The notes beneath the pieces were generated by a model. That model was not told the DNA's origin and did not search any database. It saw nothing but the letters and a program-made list of their open reading frames with translations. Below, in pieces: positions 28,036-36,555 of a stretch of DNA of 64,000 nucleotides. Made by a program: the position numbers and the translations under genes. The first letter of the stretch is position 1; each line of letters opens with the position of its first letter. The stretch is from the NCBI RefSeq assembly GCF_017311575.1, contig NZ_JAFFQY010000062.1, positions 1 to 64,000 on the forward strand. Direction: 5' to 3'. The DNA comes from Roseococcus thiosulfatophilus (lineage in GTDB: Bacteria; Pseudomonadota; Alphaproteobacteria; Acetobacterales; Acetobacteraceae).

Positions 28036-28926
28036 ATGTCGCTGGAAGAGGCCGCGCCGGCCAAGGTGAACCTGTTCCTGCACGTCACCGGGCGGCGGGC
28101 GGATGGCTACCATCTTCTGGACAGCCTGGCGGTGTTCGGCCCGGCGGCCGACATCCTGACGGCGGCCCCCGCCGAGGCGCTTAGCCTGACCCTGGACGGC
28201 CCCTTCGGCGCGGCGCTGGCGGCGGAGCCCGACAACCTCGTGCTGCGCGCCGCGCGCGCCCTGGCGGCCGCCGCCGGGGTGGCGCCGCGCGCCGCGCTGA
28301 CGTTGCGCAAGCACCTGCCGGTGGCCTCGGGAATCGGCGGCGGCTCGGCCGATGCGGCGGCCGCGCTGCGCCTGCTGAACCGCATGTGGGGCGCGGGGCT
28401 GGATGACGCCGCGCTGCGGGCGCTGGCCGCGCCGCTGGGGGCGGATGTGCCGGTCTGCGTGGCGTCCACCCCCGCACGGATGCAGGGGGTGGGGGAGCTC
28501 GTCTCCCCCGGACCGCGCCTGCCCCCCTGCGGCCTGCTGCTGGTCAACCCGGGCGTGCCGCTGGCCACCCCCGCCGTCTTCCGCGCCCGCGCACCGGGCT
28601 TCTCGGCCGAGGCCCGCCTGCCCGCCGCCTGGCCCGACGCCGCCGCCATGGCCGCGGACCTCGCGCATCTCACCAATGACCTGGAGGCACCGGCCCGCGC
28701 CCTCTGCCCCGCGGTGGGCGAGGTGCTGGCCGCGCTCGCGGATCTGCCCGGCGCCCTGCTCGCGCGCATGAGCGGGTCGGGCGCCACCTGCTTCGCCCTC
28801 TTCGCCACCGCCGCCGAGGCGCGGGCGGCGGAGGGGCAGCTTCCTGCCCTTTGGTGGCGCCACGGCGGGGGGCTTTACGGCGGGGCCGAAGCCTCGCTAC
28901 ACGCTCCCAGCGCGGCTGGGGTGTAG
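28036..28926 (+). CDS. ispE: 4-diphosphocytidyl-2-C-methyl-D-erythritol kinase IspE
   Basis: A 296-aa GHMP kinase that phosphorylates CDP-methylerythritol in the non-mevalonate isoprenoid pathway. Motifs: [19 protein letters not shown] at the start, ATP-binding [15 protein letters not shown] near residue 96 and [12 protein letters not shown] near the C-terminus. ATG 28036 comes 7 nt after the TPR gene. The 3' end is odd: its last ten bases, including the TAG stop, are the first ten bases of the tRNA-Gln gene on the same strand. Confidence 0.94.
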   Translation: MSLEEAAPAKVNLFLHVTGRRADGYHLLDSLAVFGPAADILTAAPAEALSLTLDGPFGAALAAEPDNLVLRAARALAAAAGVAPRAALTLRKHLPVASGIGGGSADAAAALRLLNRMWGAGLDDAALRALAAPLGADVPVCVASTPARMQGVGELVSPGPRLPPCGLLLVNPGVPLATPAVFRARAPGFSAEARLPAAWPDAAAMAADLAHLTNDLEAPARALCPAVGEVLAALADLPGALLARMSGSGATCFALFATAAEARAAEGQLPALWWRHGGGLYGGAEASLHAPSAAGV

Positions 28927-28991
28927 CCAAGCGGTAAGGCAGCGGTTTTTGGTACCGCCATTCCTAGGTTCGAATCCTAGCACCCCAACCA
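28917..28991 (+). tRNA. tRNA-Gln (anticodon TTG)
   Basis: A complete cloverleaf: acceptor TGGGGTG pairs with CACCCCA, D arm AGCCAAGCGGTAAGGC, anticodon stem GCGGT/ACCGC with loop TTTTGGT (anticodon TTG, reading CAA), T arm AGGTTCGAATCCT, encoded CCA. Its 5' end overlaps the end of ispE by 10 nt, so ispE mRNA and tRNA processing compete for the same transcript. Confidence 0.96.
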
Positions 28992-29004
28992 GCTTCCTTT
29001 CGCC

Positions 29005-31038
29005 TCACCGCCGCAGCAACAGCGCGCCCGAGGCGCCCACCTCCGCCCGCCACCCTTCCGGCACCAGCGTCGTGGCATCGAGCTGCACGATGATGGCGGG
29101 GCCGGCCACGGAGGCCCCCACGCCCAGCCCCGTGCGCGCGATGACCGGCGCCTCCGCCACGCGCCCCGCCAGCCGCATGGGCTGGGTGCCCAGCGTCGCG
29201 GCCGCCACATCGCCGCCGGAGGGTGGCAGGGGCGGCAGCGCGTGCAGCCTGCCGGTCGCCGTCACCCGCAACGTCACCACCTCGATGGCGATGCCCGGCA
29301 GGTCGAAGCCGTAGAGGGCCTGGTGGGCGGCGGCGAAGTCCCGGCCCAGCGCCGCGACCGGCGCGAAGGGGATGGGCAGTTCAAAACCTTGCTCGGCATA
29401 GCGCATCAGCACCGCGCGGCTGCGCGACTGCGCCTCGGGGGGCACGGCCTCCTCGGCGAACCATCGGGCGGCCTCGGCCTCCAGCGCGGCGAAGCCCGTC
29501 TCCAGCGCCTCCTCCGTCACGGCGTCCAGCGGGCGGGCCAGGCTGCGGCTGAACTCGGCGCGCAGGTCGGCGGCCACCAGCCCCTGCGCGCAGAGCACGC
29601 CGGGCGCGGGCGGGACCAGGACCGTCCGCATGCCCAGCAGATCGGCCAGCGCCGCCCCGTGCAGCGGCCCCGCGCCGCCGAAGGGCACCAGCGCGAAGCC
29701 GCGCGGATCATGCCCCCGCTCGACCGACACGACGCGGATGGCGCCGACCATGTTGTTGTCGGCGATGGCCAGGATGCCGCGCGCCGTCGCCTCCAATGAG
29801 AGGCCGAGCGGCCCCGCCACCCGCGCGAGCGCCGTCTCGGCCAGGGCCGGGTCCAGGGCCATGCGCCCGTCCAGCAGGCGCGGCGGCAGGTGGCCCAGGT
29901 AGAGATGCGCGTCGGTGACGGTCGGCTCCGTGCCGCCGCGCCCGTAGCAGGCGGGCCCCGGCTCCGCGCCCGCGCTAGCCGGGCCGACGGTGAGCCCGCC
30001 CGCTCCCGCGCGCGCCAATGACCCACCACCCGCGCCGATCGTCACCATGTCCAGCATGGGCAGCGGCAGCGGCCAGGGACCGATGCGGCCCGATTGCGTG
30101 AGCCCGATGCGCCCGCCCTCGATCAGGCAGATATCCGCGCTGGTCCCGCCGATATCCACGGTGATGAGGTCCGTCACCCCTTCCGCGGCCGCCATGGCGC
30201 GCGCGCCCACCACCCCGGCGGCGGGGCCAGAGAGGGCGGTCTGGGCGGGGCTGCGGCGGATGGCGGCCGCCCCCGCCACCCCGCCATTGGACTTCATCAG
30301 CAGCAGCGGCGCCGCGATGCCGGCCTCGGCCAGCCGCGCCTGCAGCCGCGCGATATAGGTCGAGACGGCGGGCATGACGGCGGCGTTCAGCACCGCGGCC
30401 ATGCTGCGTTCGTATTCGCGCAGCACCGGCAGCACCTCGGTGGAGGCGGTGATGGCGAGCCCCGGCAGCAACTCGCGCAGCAGGGCGGCGGCGCGCAGCT
30501 CATGCGCCGGGTTGGCGTAGGCGTGCAGGAAGCAGATGGCCACGGCCTCCGCCCCCATCGCCGCGATGGCCCGGGCCGCCGCCGCCACGCCCGACTCGTC
30601 CAGCGGCGCGAGCTCGGCACCATCGGCGGCGATGCGGCCCGCCACCTCGAAGACATGCTCGGGCGGAACGGGCCGTCGCGGCTTCACCCAGGCCCAGAGA
30701 TTGTCCCGGCGCGGCAAATCCGCCCGGCCGATCTCCAGCACATGCCGGAAGCCCGAAGTGGTCACGAGGGCGGTGCGCGCCGTGCGCCCTTCCAGGATCA
30801 TGTTGGTGGCGACGGTCGTGCCGTGCAGCACGCGGCCGATCTCGCCAGGGTCGCGCCCGGCCAGGTCCAGCGCCAGGCGCAGCCCGGTGAGGAAGGCCTC
30901 CGACGGGTCGCGCGGGGTGGAGGGCGTCTTGGCCGTCCAGGCACGCCCCGTCGTCGCCTCCTGCAAGGTGATGTCGGTGAAGGTGCCGCCGATGTCCACC
31001 GCGGCCAGCAAGGGGCGTTCAGTCGAGGGCATCGGCAT
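29005..31038 (-). CDS. hyuA: Hydantoinase/oxoprolinase subunit A (HyuA-like)
   Basis: A 677-aa ATP-grasp/actin-like subunit of the hydantoinase A/oxoprolinase family, with the N-terminal phosphate loop AAVDIGGTFTDITLQ, LHGTTVATNMILEGR and the central TVDIGGTSADICLIEGG. With HyuB it drives ATP-dependent ring opening of hydantoins, 5-oxoproline or similar cyclic amides, or carboxylation of ketones such as acetone. The start (MPMP at 31038, or 31032) lies inside the end of hyuB, so the two are coupled. It is the last gene of the seven-gene dpp-hyu operon; tRNA-Gln follows convergently. Confidence 0.9.
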   Translation of the reverse strand: MPMPSTERPLLAAVDIGGTFTDITLQEATTGRAWTAKTPSTPRDPSEAFLTGLRLALDLAGRDPGEIGRVLHGTTVATNMILEGRTARTALVTTSGFRHVLEIGRADLPRRDNLWAWVKPRRPVPPEHVFEVAGRIAADGAELAPLDESGVAAAARAIAAMGAEAVAICFLHAYANPAHELRAAALLRELLPGLAITASTEVLPVLREYERSMAAVLNAAVMPAVSTYIARLQARLAEAGIAAPLLLMKSNGGVAGAAAIRRSPAQTALSGPAAGVVGARAMAAAEGVTDLITVDIGGTSADICLIEGGRIGLTQSGRIGPWPLPLPMLDMVTIGAGGGSLARAGAGGLTVGPASAGAEPGPACYGRGGTEPTVTDAHLYLGHLPPRLLDGRMALDPALAETALARVAGPLGLSLEATARGILAIADNNMVGAIRVVSVERGHDPRGFALVPFGGAGPLHGAALADLLGMRTVLVPPAPGVLCAQGLVAADLRAEFSRSLARPLDAVTEEALETGFAALEAEAARWFAEEAVPPEAQSRSRAVLMRYAEQGFELPIPFAPVAALGRDFAAAHQALYGFDLPGIAIEVVTLRVTATGRLHALPPLPPSGGDVAAATLGTQPMRLAGRVAEAPVIARTGLGVGASVAGPAIIVQLDATTLVPEGWRAEVGASGALLLRR

Positions 31039-32776
31039 AGGTCCCGCGGTGGAAGGCGCCTGCGGGCGGGCGCTGGGCGCGCAGGCGTGCGGTGGCCGCT
31101 TCATCCAGCGCGCCATCGGCGATGGCCACGCCATAGTCGCGCCGCGCGGCCTCGGCGCTGACGAAGCCACCGCGCACATCGGCGAGCACCGCCTCGGCCG
31201 GCCGGTCATGCGGGTGCCCCCAGCCCCCGCCGCCGCCAGTGCTGAGCCGCAGGATGTCGCCCCGCCGCAGCACCGTGCCGTCGGAGAGGCTGGGCAGATG
31301 CCGTTCCTCGGGCGTGCCGGGATTGACCACGGCGGCGCCCGCGCCCCCGCTCATGCCGCCGGCTACGCCCCAGGGCGGGTTCTTCACCGTGTCGAGGCGG
31401 ATGGCCAGCACCGCCTGCTCGGCCAGGATTTCATACTCGCGCACCACGCCGCAGCCACCGCGGAACCGCCCCGCCCCGCCTGAATCCATGTGCAGCGCGT
31501 AGCGGTGCAGGCGCACGGGGTAGGAGTGCTCCATGAACTCGGCGGGGTAGTTCTCCTGCGCGACGAAGTAGACGGCGTCCGTGCCGTCGGCGAAGGGGCG
31601 CGCGCCATAGCCCACGCCCACGCCATCGCTCATCAGGAAGGGTTTGCCTTCGTGCATTCCGCGCAGCGCCAGCACGACATAGGCGGAGTGCGCGGCCGGC
31701 GCCTCGCCGCCGCGCGCCACCGCCACCAGCCCGTGCAGCGCGGCCAGCAGCCGCATCATGGTGATGCCGCGCAAACCAAGCGGCGCGGGCGCGCGCGGCG
31801 CGAGCAGGGAGCCCTGGCGCCGCCGCACCTCGTCCAGCGCGCGCGGCGCCCCGGCGTTGAGCACCTGCCCCGGCTCGCCTTGCAGAAAATAGAGGCCAAG
31901 CGCCATGCCCGGCACGTCCGGATGCATGAGGAAGTTCACCGGGCCCGGCGCCTGGTCATCGGTGGCGGAGGTGTCCAGCAGGAAGCGGTCATCTTCCATG
32001 CGCGTCAGCGCGAGGCGCAGGTGGAAGGGCCCGTTGCCCTGCCCGTCGCTGTCAATGGCGTCGGTGAAGCGCGTGGTGCCGATCGGGAAGGCCTCGCGCA
32101 ATTTCGCGCGCACCACGGCCTCGGTGCGGGCCAGCAATTGCGCGAAGGCGTCGGCCAGGGTGTCCGCGCCGAAGCGTTGCGCGATCTCCTCCAGGCGGCG
32201 CTCGCCCAGGCGCACGGCCGCCATCAGCGCGCGCGTGTCCCCGCGCGACTGGGTGGGGAAGCGGCCGTTGCGCCAGAACACCTCCAGCAGCGCGTCATTG
32301 GTCTCGCCATCGCGCATGAGGCGCACGGGCGGGATGATGATGCCCTCCTGGAAATGGTCCGTCGCATCAGGGCTGAGCGAGCCCGCGCGCAGCCCGCCCA
32401 CATCGGAGAAATGCGCCCAGCCCATGACGAAGCCGACGCGCACGCCATCGAGGAAGGCGGGGGCGAGAAACACCTGGTCATTGGTGTGGGAGACGGCGCC
32501 CTGGCTGCCGTAGCAGTCATTGTACCAGTAGAGGTCCCCCGGCCGCATCGTCTCCAGCGGGAATTTCCGCGCGATGGGGCCCACGATATCGCCGAAGATG
32601 GGCAGATCGCTGCCCACCACCATGGTGCCCTCGGCGTCGAACAGCGCGGTGTAAAAATCCTTCTTCTCGCGGATGAAGGCGGACATGGCGGTGCGTTCGA
32701 GCAGCGCCTCCATCTCGGCCTGGGCGGCGCGCGCGGCGCCACGGATGATCTCGAGCGTGACGGCGTCGCAGCTCAT
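31019..32776 (-). CDS. hyuB: Hydantoinase/oxoprolinase subunit B (HyuB-like)
   Basis: A 585-aa HyuB-family subunit: start DAVTLEIIRGAARAAQAEME, then ALLERTAMSAFIREKKDF, NDCYGSQGAVSHTNDQ and a C-terminal GGCGVVREYEIL and GGGGGWGHP. It forms the catalytic complex with HyuA. ATG 32776 overlaps the stop of the upstream ABC ATPase gene by 4 nt (ATGA), and its 3' end overlaps hyuA. The coupling to a peptide-type importer implies that the imported solute, or a derivative, is the substrate. Confidence 0.9.
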   Translation of the reverse strand: MSCDAVTLEIIRGAARAAQAEMEALLERTAMSAFIREKKDFYTALFDAEGTMVVGSDLPIFGDIVGPIARKFPLETMRPGDLYWYNDCYGSQGAVSHTNDQVFLAPAFLDGVRVGFVMGWAHFSDVGGLRAGSLSPDATDHFQEGIIIPPVRLMRDGETNDALLEVFWRNGRFPTQSRGDTRALMAAVRLGERRLEEIAQRFGADTLADAFAQLLARTEAVVRAKLREAFPIGTTRFTDAIDSDGQGNGPFHLRLALTRMEDDRFLLDTSATDDQAPGPVNFLMHPDVPGMALGLYFLQGEPGQVLNAGAPRALDEVRRRQGSLLAPRAPAPLGLRGITMMRLLAALHGLVAVARGGEAPAAHSAYVVLALRGMHEGKPFLMSDGVGVGYGARPFADGTDAVYFVAQENYPAEFMEHSYPVRLHRYALHMDSGGAGRFRGGCGVVREYEILAEQAVLAIRLDTVKNPPWGVAGGMSGGAGAAVVNPGTPEERHLPSLSDGTVLRRGDILRLSTGGGGGWGHPHDRPAEAVLADVRGGFVSAEAARRDYGVAIADGALDEAATARLRAQRPPAGAFHRGTYADALD

Positions 32777-33738
32777 GCCGCCTCCCGCCAATGGTGGCAG
32801 GCAACCTGGTGCGCGGGGCCGGCGGCCTCCATGGGCGGCGCCTGCGCGGCGCAAAGGGCGCTGGCGCGGGTGCAGCGCGGATGGAAGCGGCAGCCCGCGG
32901 GGATGCGGCGCAGCGAGGGCGGCTCGCCCGGCAGGGAAGGCCCGGCGGCGCGCCCATCGAGATGCGGCGCGGCCGCGAGAAGCGCGCGCGTGTAGGGATG
33001 CGCGGGGTTGGCGAAGAGCGCTTCCGCCGGCCCCTCCTCCACCACCTGGCCGAGATACATCACCGCCACGCGGTCGCAGACGCGGCGCACCACCGTCAGG
33101 TCGTGCGAGATGAAGAGGTAGGTCAGGCCGAAGCGCGCGCGCAGCTCCGCCAGCAGCCGCAGCACGGAGGCCTGCACGGAGAGGTCGAGCCCCGCCGTGG
33201 GTTCGTCCAGGATGACCAGCTTCGGCCGCAGCAGCAGGATGCGCGCGAGGCCGATGCGGCGCTGCTGCCCGCCCGACAGCTCATGCGGGTAGCGCTGCCC
33301 GAAATCCGCATCGAGGCCGACCGCGGCGAGCATTTCCGCGATGCGCGCGGCGCGCTCTTCGGCGCTGCTTATGCCATGGATGCGCAGCCCCTCATCCAGC
33401 GTGGCGCCCACGCGCCACCAGGGGTCGAGCGCCGCGCCCGGGTCCTGGTGGACATACTGGATGTCGGCGCGAACGCGGCGTGCCTCGGCGGGTGCGAGGC
33501 CCGAGACGCGCCGGCCGCCCAGCGTGATTTCGCCCGCCGCCTCGCGCTGGAGGCCCAGCAGCGTGCGCGCCAGCGTCGTCTTGCCGCAGCCGCTTTCGCC
33601 CACCACGCCGAAGGCCTCGCCCTCGGCGATGGAAAGCGTCACGCCGTCCACCGCGCGCAGCGAGACGGCGGGGCGGAGGAAGCCGGCGCGACGACCGAGA
33701 TCGGTGGTGAGCGCCTCGGCGCGCAGCAATTCAGGCAA
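32773..33738 (-). CDS. Oligopeptide/dipeptide-type ABC transporter ATPase (DppF-like)
   Basis: A 321-aa ATPase with Walker A GESGCGKTT, QYVHQDPGAALDP, signature LSGGQQRR, Walker B LVILDEPTAGLD and the C-terminal HPYTRALLAAAPH plus CRFHPRC segment of Opp/Dpp ATPases. The predicted start is TTG 33738 (TTGCCTGA overlaps the stop of the upstream ATPase), with GGAGG 9 nt before it; no ATG or GTG gives the conserved N-terminus. It pairs with the DppD-like ATPase. Confidence 0.9.
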   Translation of the reverse strand: MPELLRAEALTTDLGRRAGFLRPAVSLRAVDGVTLSIAEGEAFGVVGESGCGKTTLARTLLGLQREAAGEITLGGRRVSGLAPAEARRVRADIQYVHQDPGAALDPWWRVGATLDEGLRIHGISSAEERAARIAEMLAAVGLDADFGQRYPHELSGGQQRRIGLARILLLRPKLVILDEPTAGLDLSVQASVLRLLAELRARFGLTYLFISHDLTVVRRVCDRVAVMYLGQVVEEGPAEALFANPAHPYTRALLAAAPHLDGRAAGPSLPGEPPSLRRIPAGCRFHPRCTRASALCAAQAPPMEAAGPAHQVACHHWREAA

Positions 33739-34696
33739 GGGCGTGCGCCTCCATGCGCGCGGCGTGTGGGCAGGCCACGGCGCGCCCGCCGGACCAGGGC
33801 AGCAGCGGCGGCACGTCCTGGCGGCAATCGGGCTGGGCCACCGGGCAGCGCGGGTGAAAGCGGCAGCCGGCGGGCTGCGCGGTGGCGGGCGGCACCGCAC
33901 CCGGGATGCCTAGCAGCTCCACCGCGCGGTCCGGATGGCAGGCCAGCAGCATGCGCGTGTAGGGGTGGGTGGGCGTGTCAAGCACGGCGCGCGTGGGCCC
34001 GCTTTCGGCCACGCGCCCGGCGTAGAGCACGCTCACCTCGTCGCACAGGCTGGCCAGCACGCCGAAGTCATGCGTGACAAAGAGCATGGACAGGCCGCGC
34101 GCCCGCACCAGTTCGCGCAGCAGGCCCAGGACTTCACGCTGGGTGGTGACGTCGAGCGCGGTGGTCGGCTCATCCGCCACGATCAGCGCCGGGTCACAGC
34201 ACAGCGCCGCCGCGATCAACAGGCGCTGCCGCTGCCCGCCGGAGAATTGATGCGGGTATTTGCGCAGCGCCGCCTCGGGGTCCGGCAGTTGCACGGCGCG
34301 GAACAGCTCCACCAGCTTCGCGCGATGCTCGGCGCGGGTTCCGGGGGCGTGGCGGCGCATGATCTCCAGGATCTGGTCGCCGGCGCGAAAGACCGGGTTG
34401 AGCGAGAGATAGGGGTCCTGCGGGACGAAGCCGATGCGCCCATGGGGCTTGGCCGCACGCGCAGGCAGGATGTCGCGCCCCTCGAAGAGGATGCGGCCGC
34501 GCGGCGTGGTGGCCCGGCCGGGCAGAATGCCCAGGATGGCGCGCAGCAGCGTGGATTTGCCGCAACCGCTCTCCCCCACCACGCCGGTGACGCTGCCGCG
34601 CGGGACGGTGAGGGTGATGCCGTCCAGGATGTCCGCCACCTCGCCCCGGCCGCGCAGCTGCACGGCCAGGTCCTCGATGACCAGGGCGGCGTCCAT
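33731..34696 (-). CDS. Oligopeptide/dipeptide-type ABC transporter ATPase (DppD-like)
   Basis: A 321-aa ATPase with Walker A GESGCGKST, FVPQDPYLSLNP, signature FSGGQRQR, Walker B ALIVADEPTTALD, and the C-terminal HPYTRMLLACHP and CRFHPRCP segments. ATG 34696 shares one base with the stop of the permease before it (TGATG). A GTG one codon earlier is possible. Together with the DppF-like subunit it powers the importer. Confidence 0.92.
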   Translation of the reverse strand: MDAALVIEDLAVQLRGRGEVADILDGITLTVPRGSVTGVVGESGCGKSTLLRAILGILPGRATTPRGRILFEGRDILPARAAKPHGRIGFVPQDPYLSLNPVFRAGDQILEIMRRHAPGTRAEHRAKLVELFRAVQLPDPEAALRKYPHQFSGGQRQRLLIAAALCCDPALIVADEPTTALDVTTQREVLGLLRELVRARGLSMLFVTHDFGVLASLCDEVSVLYAGRVAESGPTRAVLDTPTHPYTRMLLACHPDRAVELLGIPGAVPPATAQPAGCRFHPRCPVAQPDCRQDVPPLLPWSGGRAVACPHAARMEAHALA

Positions 34697-35538
34697 CACT
34701 TCCGGCTCCGGCGCAGCCGAGGATCGGCCGCGTCGCGCAGCCCGTCGCCCAGCAGGTTGAAGCCCAGCACCAGCAACATGATGGCGAGCCCTGGGAAGGT
34801 CGCATACCACCAGGCGTCGGGCAGGTGCTGGCGGGCCTCGGCCACGGCCAGGCCCCAATCGGGTGTGGGCGGTGCGGCGCCGACGCCCAGGAAGCCCAGC
34901 AGCGCCGCGGTCAGGATGGTGAAGCCCATGCCGATGGTAGCGCGCACCAGCACCGCCGGCGCGGCGTTGGGCAGCACGTGCAGCAGCAGGATGCGCATGG
35001 GGTGCGCGCCGATGCCGGCCAAGGCGTCCACGAACAGCGCACCACGTAGCCGCCGCGTCTCGGCGAAGACGGTGCGCGCGAAAAAGGGCCAGTAGGTCAG
35101 GGCCAGCGCGACCATCGCCGTGGTCAGGCCGGGCGCCAGCAATTGTCCCAGCGCCAGCGCCAGGATCAGTTGCGGCACGGCCAGGAACACGTCGGTGACG
35201 CGCATCAGCACCTCCGACAGCCAGCCGTCCCGCCACCCCGCCGCGAGCCCGATGGGCACGCCGATCACGATGGCCGCCAGCACCACCGACACCGCGACGA
35301 CCAATGCGCTGCGCGTGCCCAGGATGACGCGCGAGAAGATGTCCCGCCCGAGGTCATCCGTCCCGAAGGGAAATTCCGCCGAGGGCGGCTGCAGGCGGAG
35401 CATGATGTTGCTCTCGAAGGCATCCTCCGGCCGCGGCGCGATCCAGGGCGCGAAGATGGCCACGAACAGCGCGAAGACCACGATGAGAAGTCCAAGCGCG
35501 GCCACGGGGTCGCGCAGCAAATGGCGCAGCGCGGTCAT
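34696..35538 (-). CDS. Dipeptide-type ABC transporter permease (DppC-like)
   Basis: A 280-aa permease with the DppC N-terminal pattern (one helix, then FPFGTDDLGRDIFSRVILGTR) and five further helices. The ATPase-docking loop is around AGIGAHPMRILLLHVLPNAAP. ATG 35538 overlaps the stop of the previous permease by one base (TGATG). It is coupled to both neighbours. Confidence 0.92.
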   Translation of the reverse strand: MTALRHLLRDPVAALGLLIVVFALFVAIFAPWIAPRPEDAFESNIMLRLQPPSAEFPFGTDDLGRDIFSRVILGTRSALVVAVSVVLAAIVIGVPIGLAAGWRDGWLSEVLMRVTDVFLAVPQLILALALGQLLAPGLTTAMVALALTYWPFFARTVFAETRRLRGALFVDALAGIGAHPMRILLLHVLPNAAPAVLVRATIGMGFTILTAALLGFLGVGAAPPTPDWGLAVAEARQHLPDAWWYATFPGLAIMLLVLGFNLLGDGLRDAADPRLRRSRK

Positions 35539-36545
35539 CACTGGTCCGCCACGCGTGGGTCTATGATGGCCTGCGCCACATCCACCGCCACGTTCACCAC
35601 CGCATAGACCACGCCGATGACGAGGGTCACGGCCAGCAGCGCCTTGTAGTCGGCGGACAGGATGGCCTGCACGGCATAGGTGCCCAGGCCCGGCCAGTCG
35701 AACACCGCCTCCACCGCCACCGCGCCCGAGACCAGCGCGCCGAACAGCAGCCCCACCTGCGTGACGGTGACGGTCACTGCGTTCCGCAACACATAGATGG
35801 CGGCGAGGCGAAAGCGCCCATAGCCCGCCGCGCGCGCGTAGAGCACATAGTCCTTCTGCAACACCTCCAGCACGCCGCTGCGGGTGAAGCGCGCGATGGT
35901 GGCGAGGCCCGGCAGCGCCAGCGTGAAGGCCGGCAGCGCCAAATGGCGCAGCGCGTCGAGGAACAGGTCGAAACGCCCGATCGCCAGCGTGTCCACCAGC
36001 ATGAAGCCCGTCAGCCGCGGCACCTGGCCCAGCGCCACGTCGAGGCGCCCGCGCAGCGGCAGCAGGTTCCACTCCATCGAGAATTGCAGCTGCAGCATGA
36101 TGGCGAGCCAGAAGGAGGCGATGGCCAGCCCGCCCACCGACACCAGTCGCACCAGATGGTCGAGCGGGCCATTGTGATCGAGCGCCGCCACGAGGCCGAG
36201 CCCGATGCCCAGCAGCGTGGCGAGGAAGAGCGCCACGAAGGTCAGTTCCAGCGTCGCCGGCAGGCGCTGCCAGATTTCCTCCGCGACCGGCCGGCCGGAG
36301 AAGATGGAATTGCCGAGATCGCCCGACAGCACCTGCCGCACATGGATCACGGCCTGTTCCAGGATGGGCCGGTCCAGCCCGTACTGGGCGCGGATTTGCG
36401 CGATCTGCGCGGGCGTTGCGGAATCGCCCGCCAGCGTCGCCGCCGGGTCGCCGGGCACCACGCGCGAGAGCACGAAGGTGAGCAGGATCAACCCCAGCAG
36501 CGCGGGGATCGAGAGCGCGATGCGCCGCAGGATGTAGAGGGCCAC
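35538..36545 (-). CDS. Dipeptide-type ABC transporter permease (DppB-like)
   Basis: A 335-aa permease with the DppB start YILRRIALSIPALLGLILLTF and RVVPGDPA, the long periplasmic loop after helix 1, and about six helices. The start is GTG 36545, with GAGGGCAGG upstream overlapping the stop of the binding-protein gene. The spacing to that gene is 10 nt. Confidence 0.92.
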   Translation of the reverse strand: MALYILRRIALSIPALLGLILLTFVLSRVVPGDPAATLAGDSATPAQIAQIRAQYGLDRPILEQAVIHVRQVLSGDLGNSIFSGRPVAEEIWQRLPATLELTFVALFLATLLGIGLGLVAALDHNGPLDHLVRLVSVGGLAIASFWLAIMLQLQFSMEWNLLPLRGRLDVALGQVPRLTGFMLVDTLAIGRFDLFLDALRHLALPAFTLALPGLATIARFTRSGVLEVLQKDYVLYARAAGYGRFRLAAIYVLRNAVTVTVTQVGLLFGALVSGAVAVEAVFDWPGLGTYAVQAILSADYKALLAVTLVIGVVYAVVNVAVDVAQAIIDPRVADQ

Positions 36546-36555
36546 CCGCCTGCCC

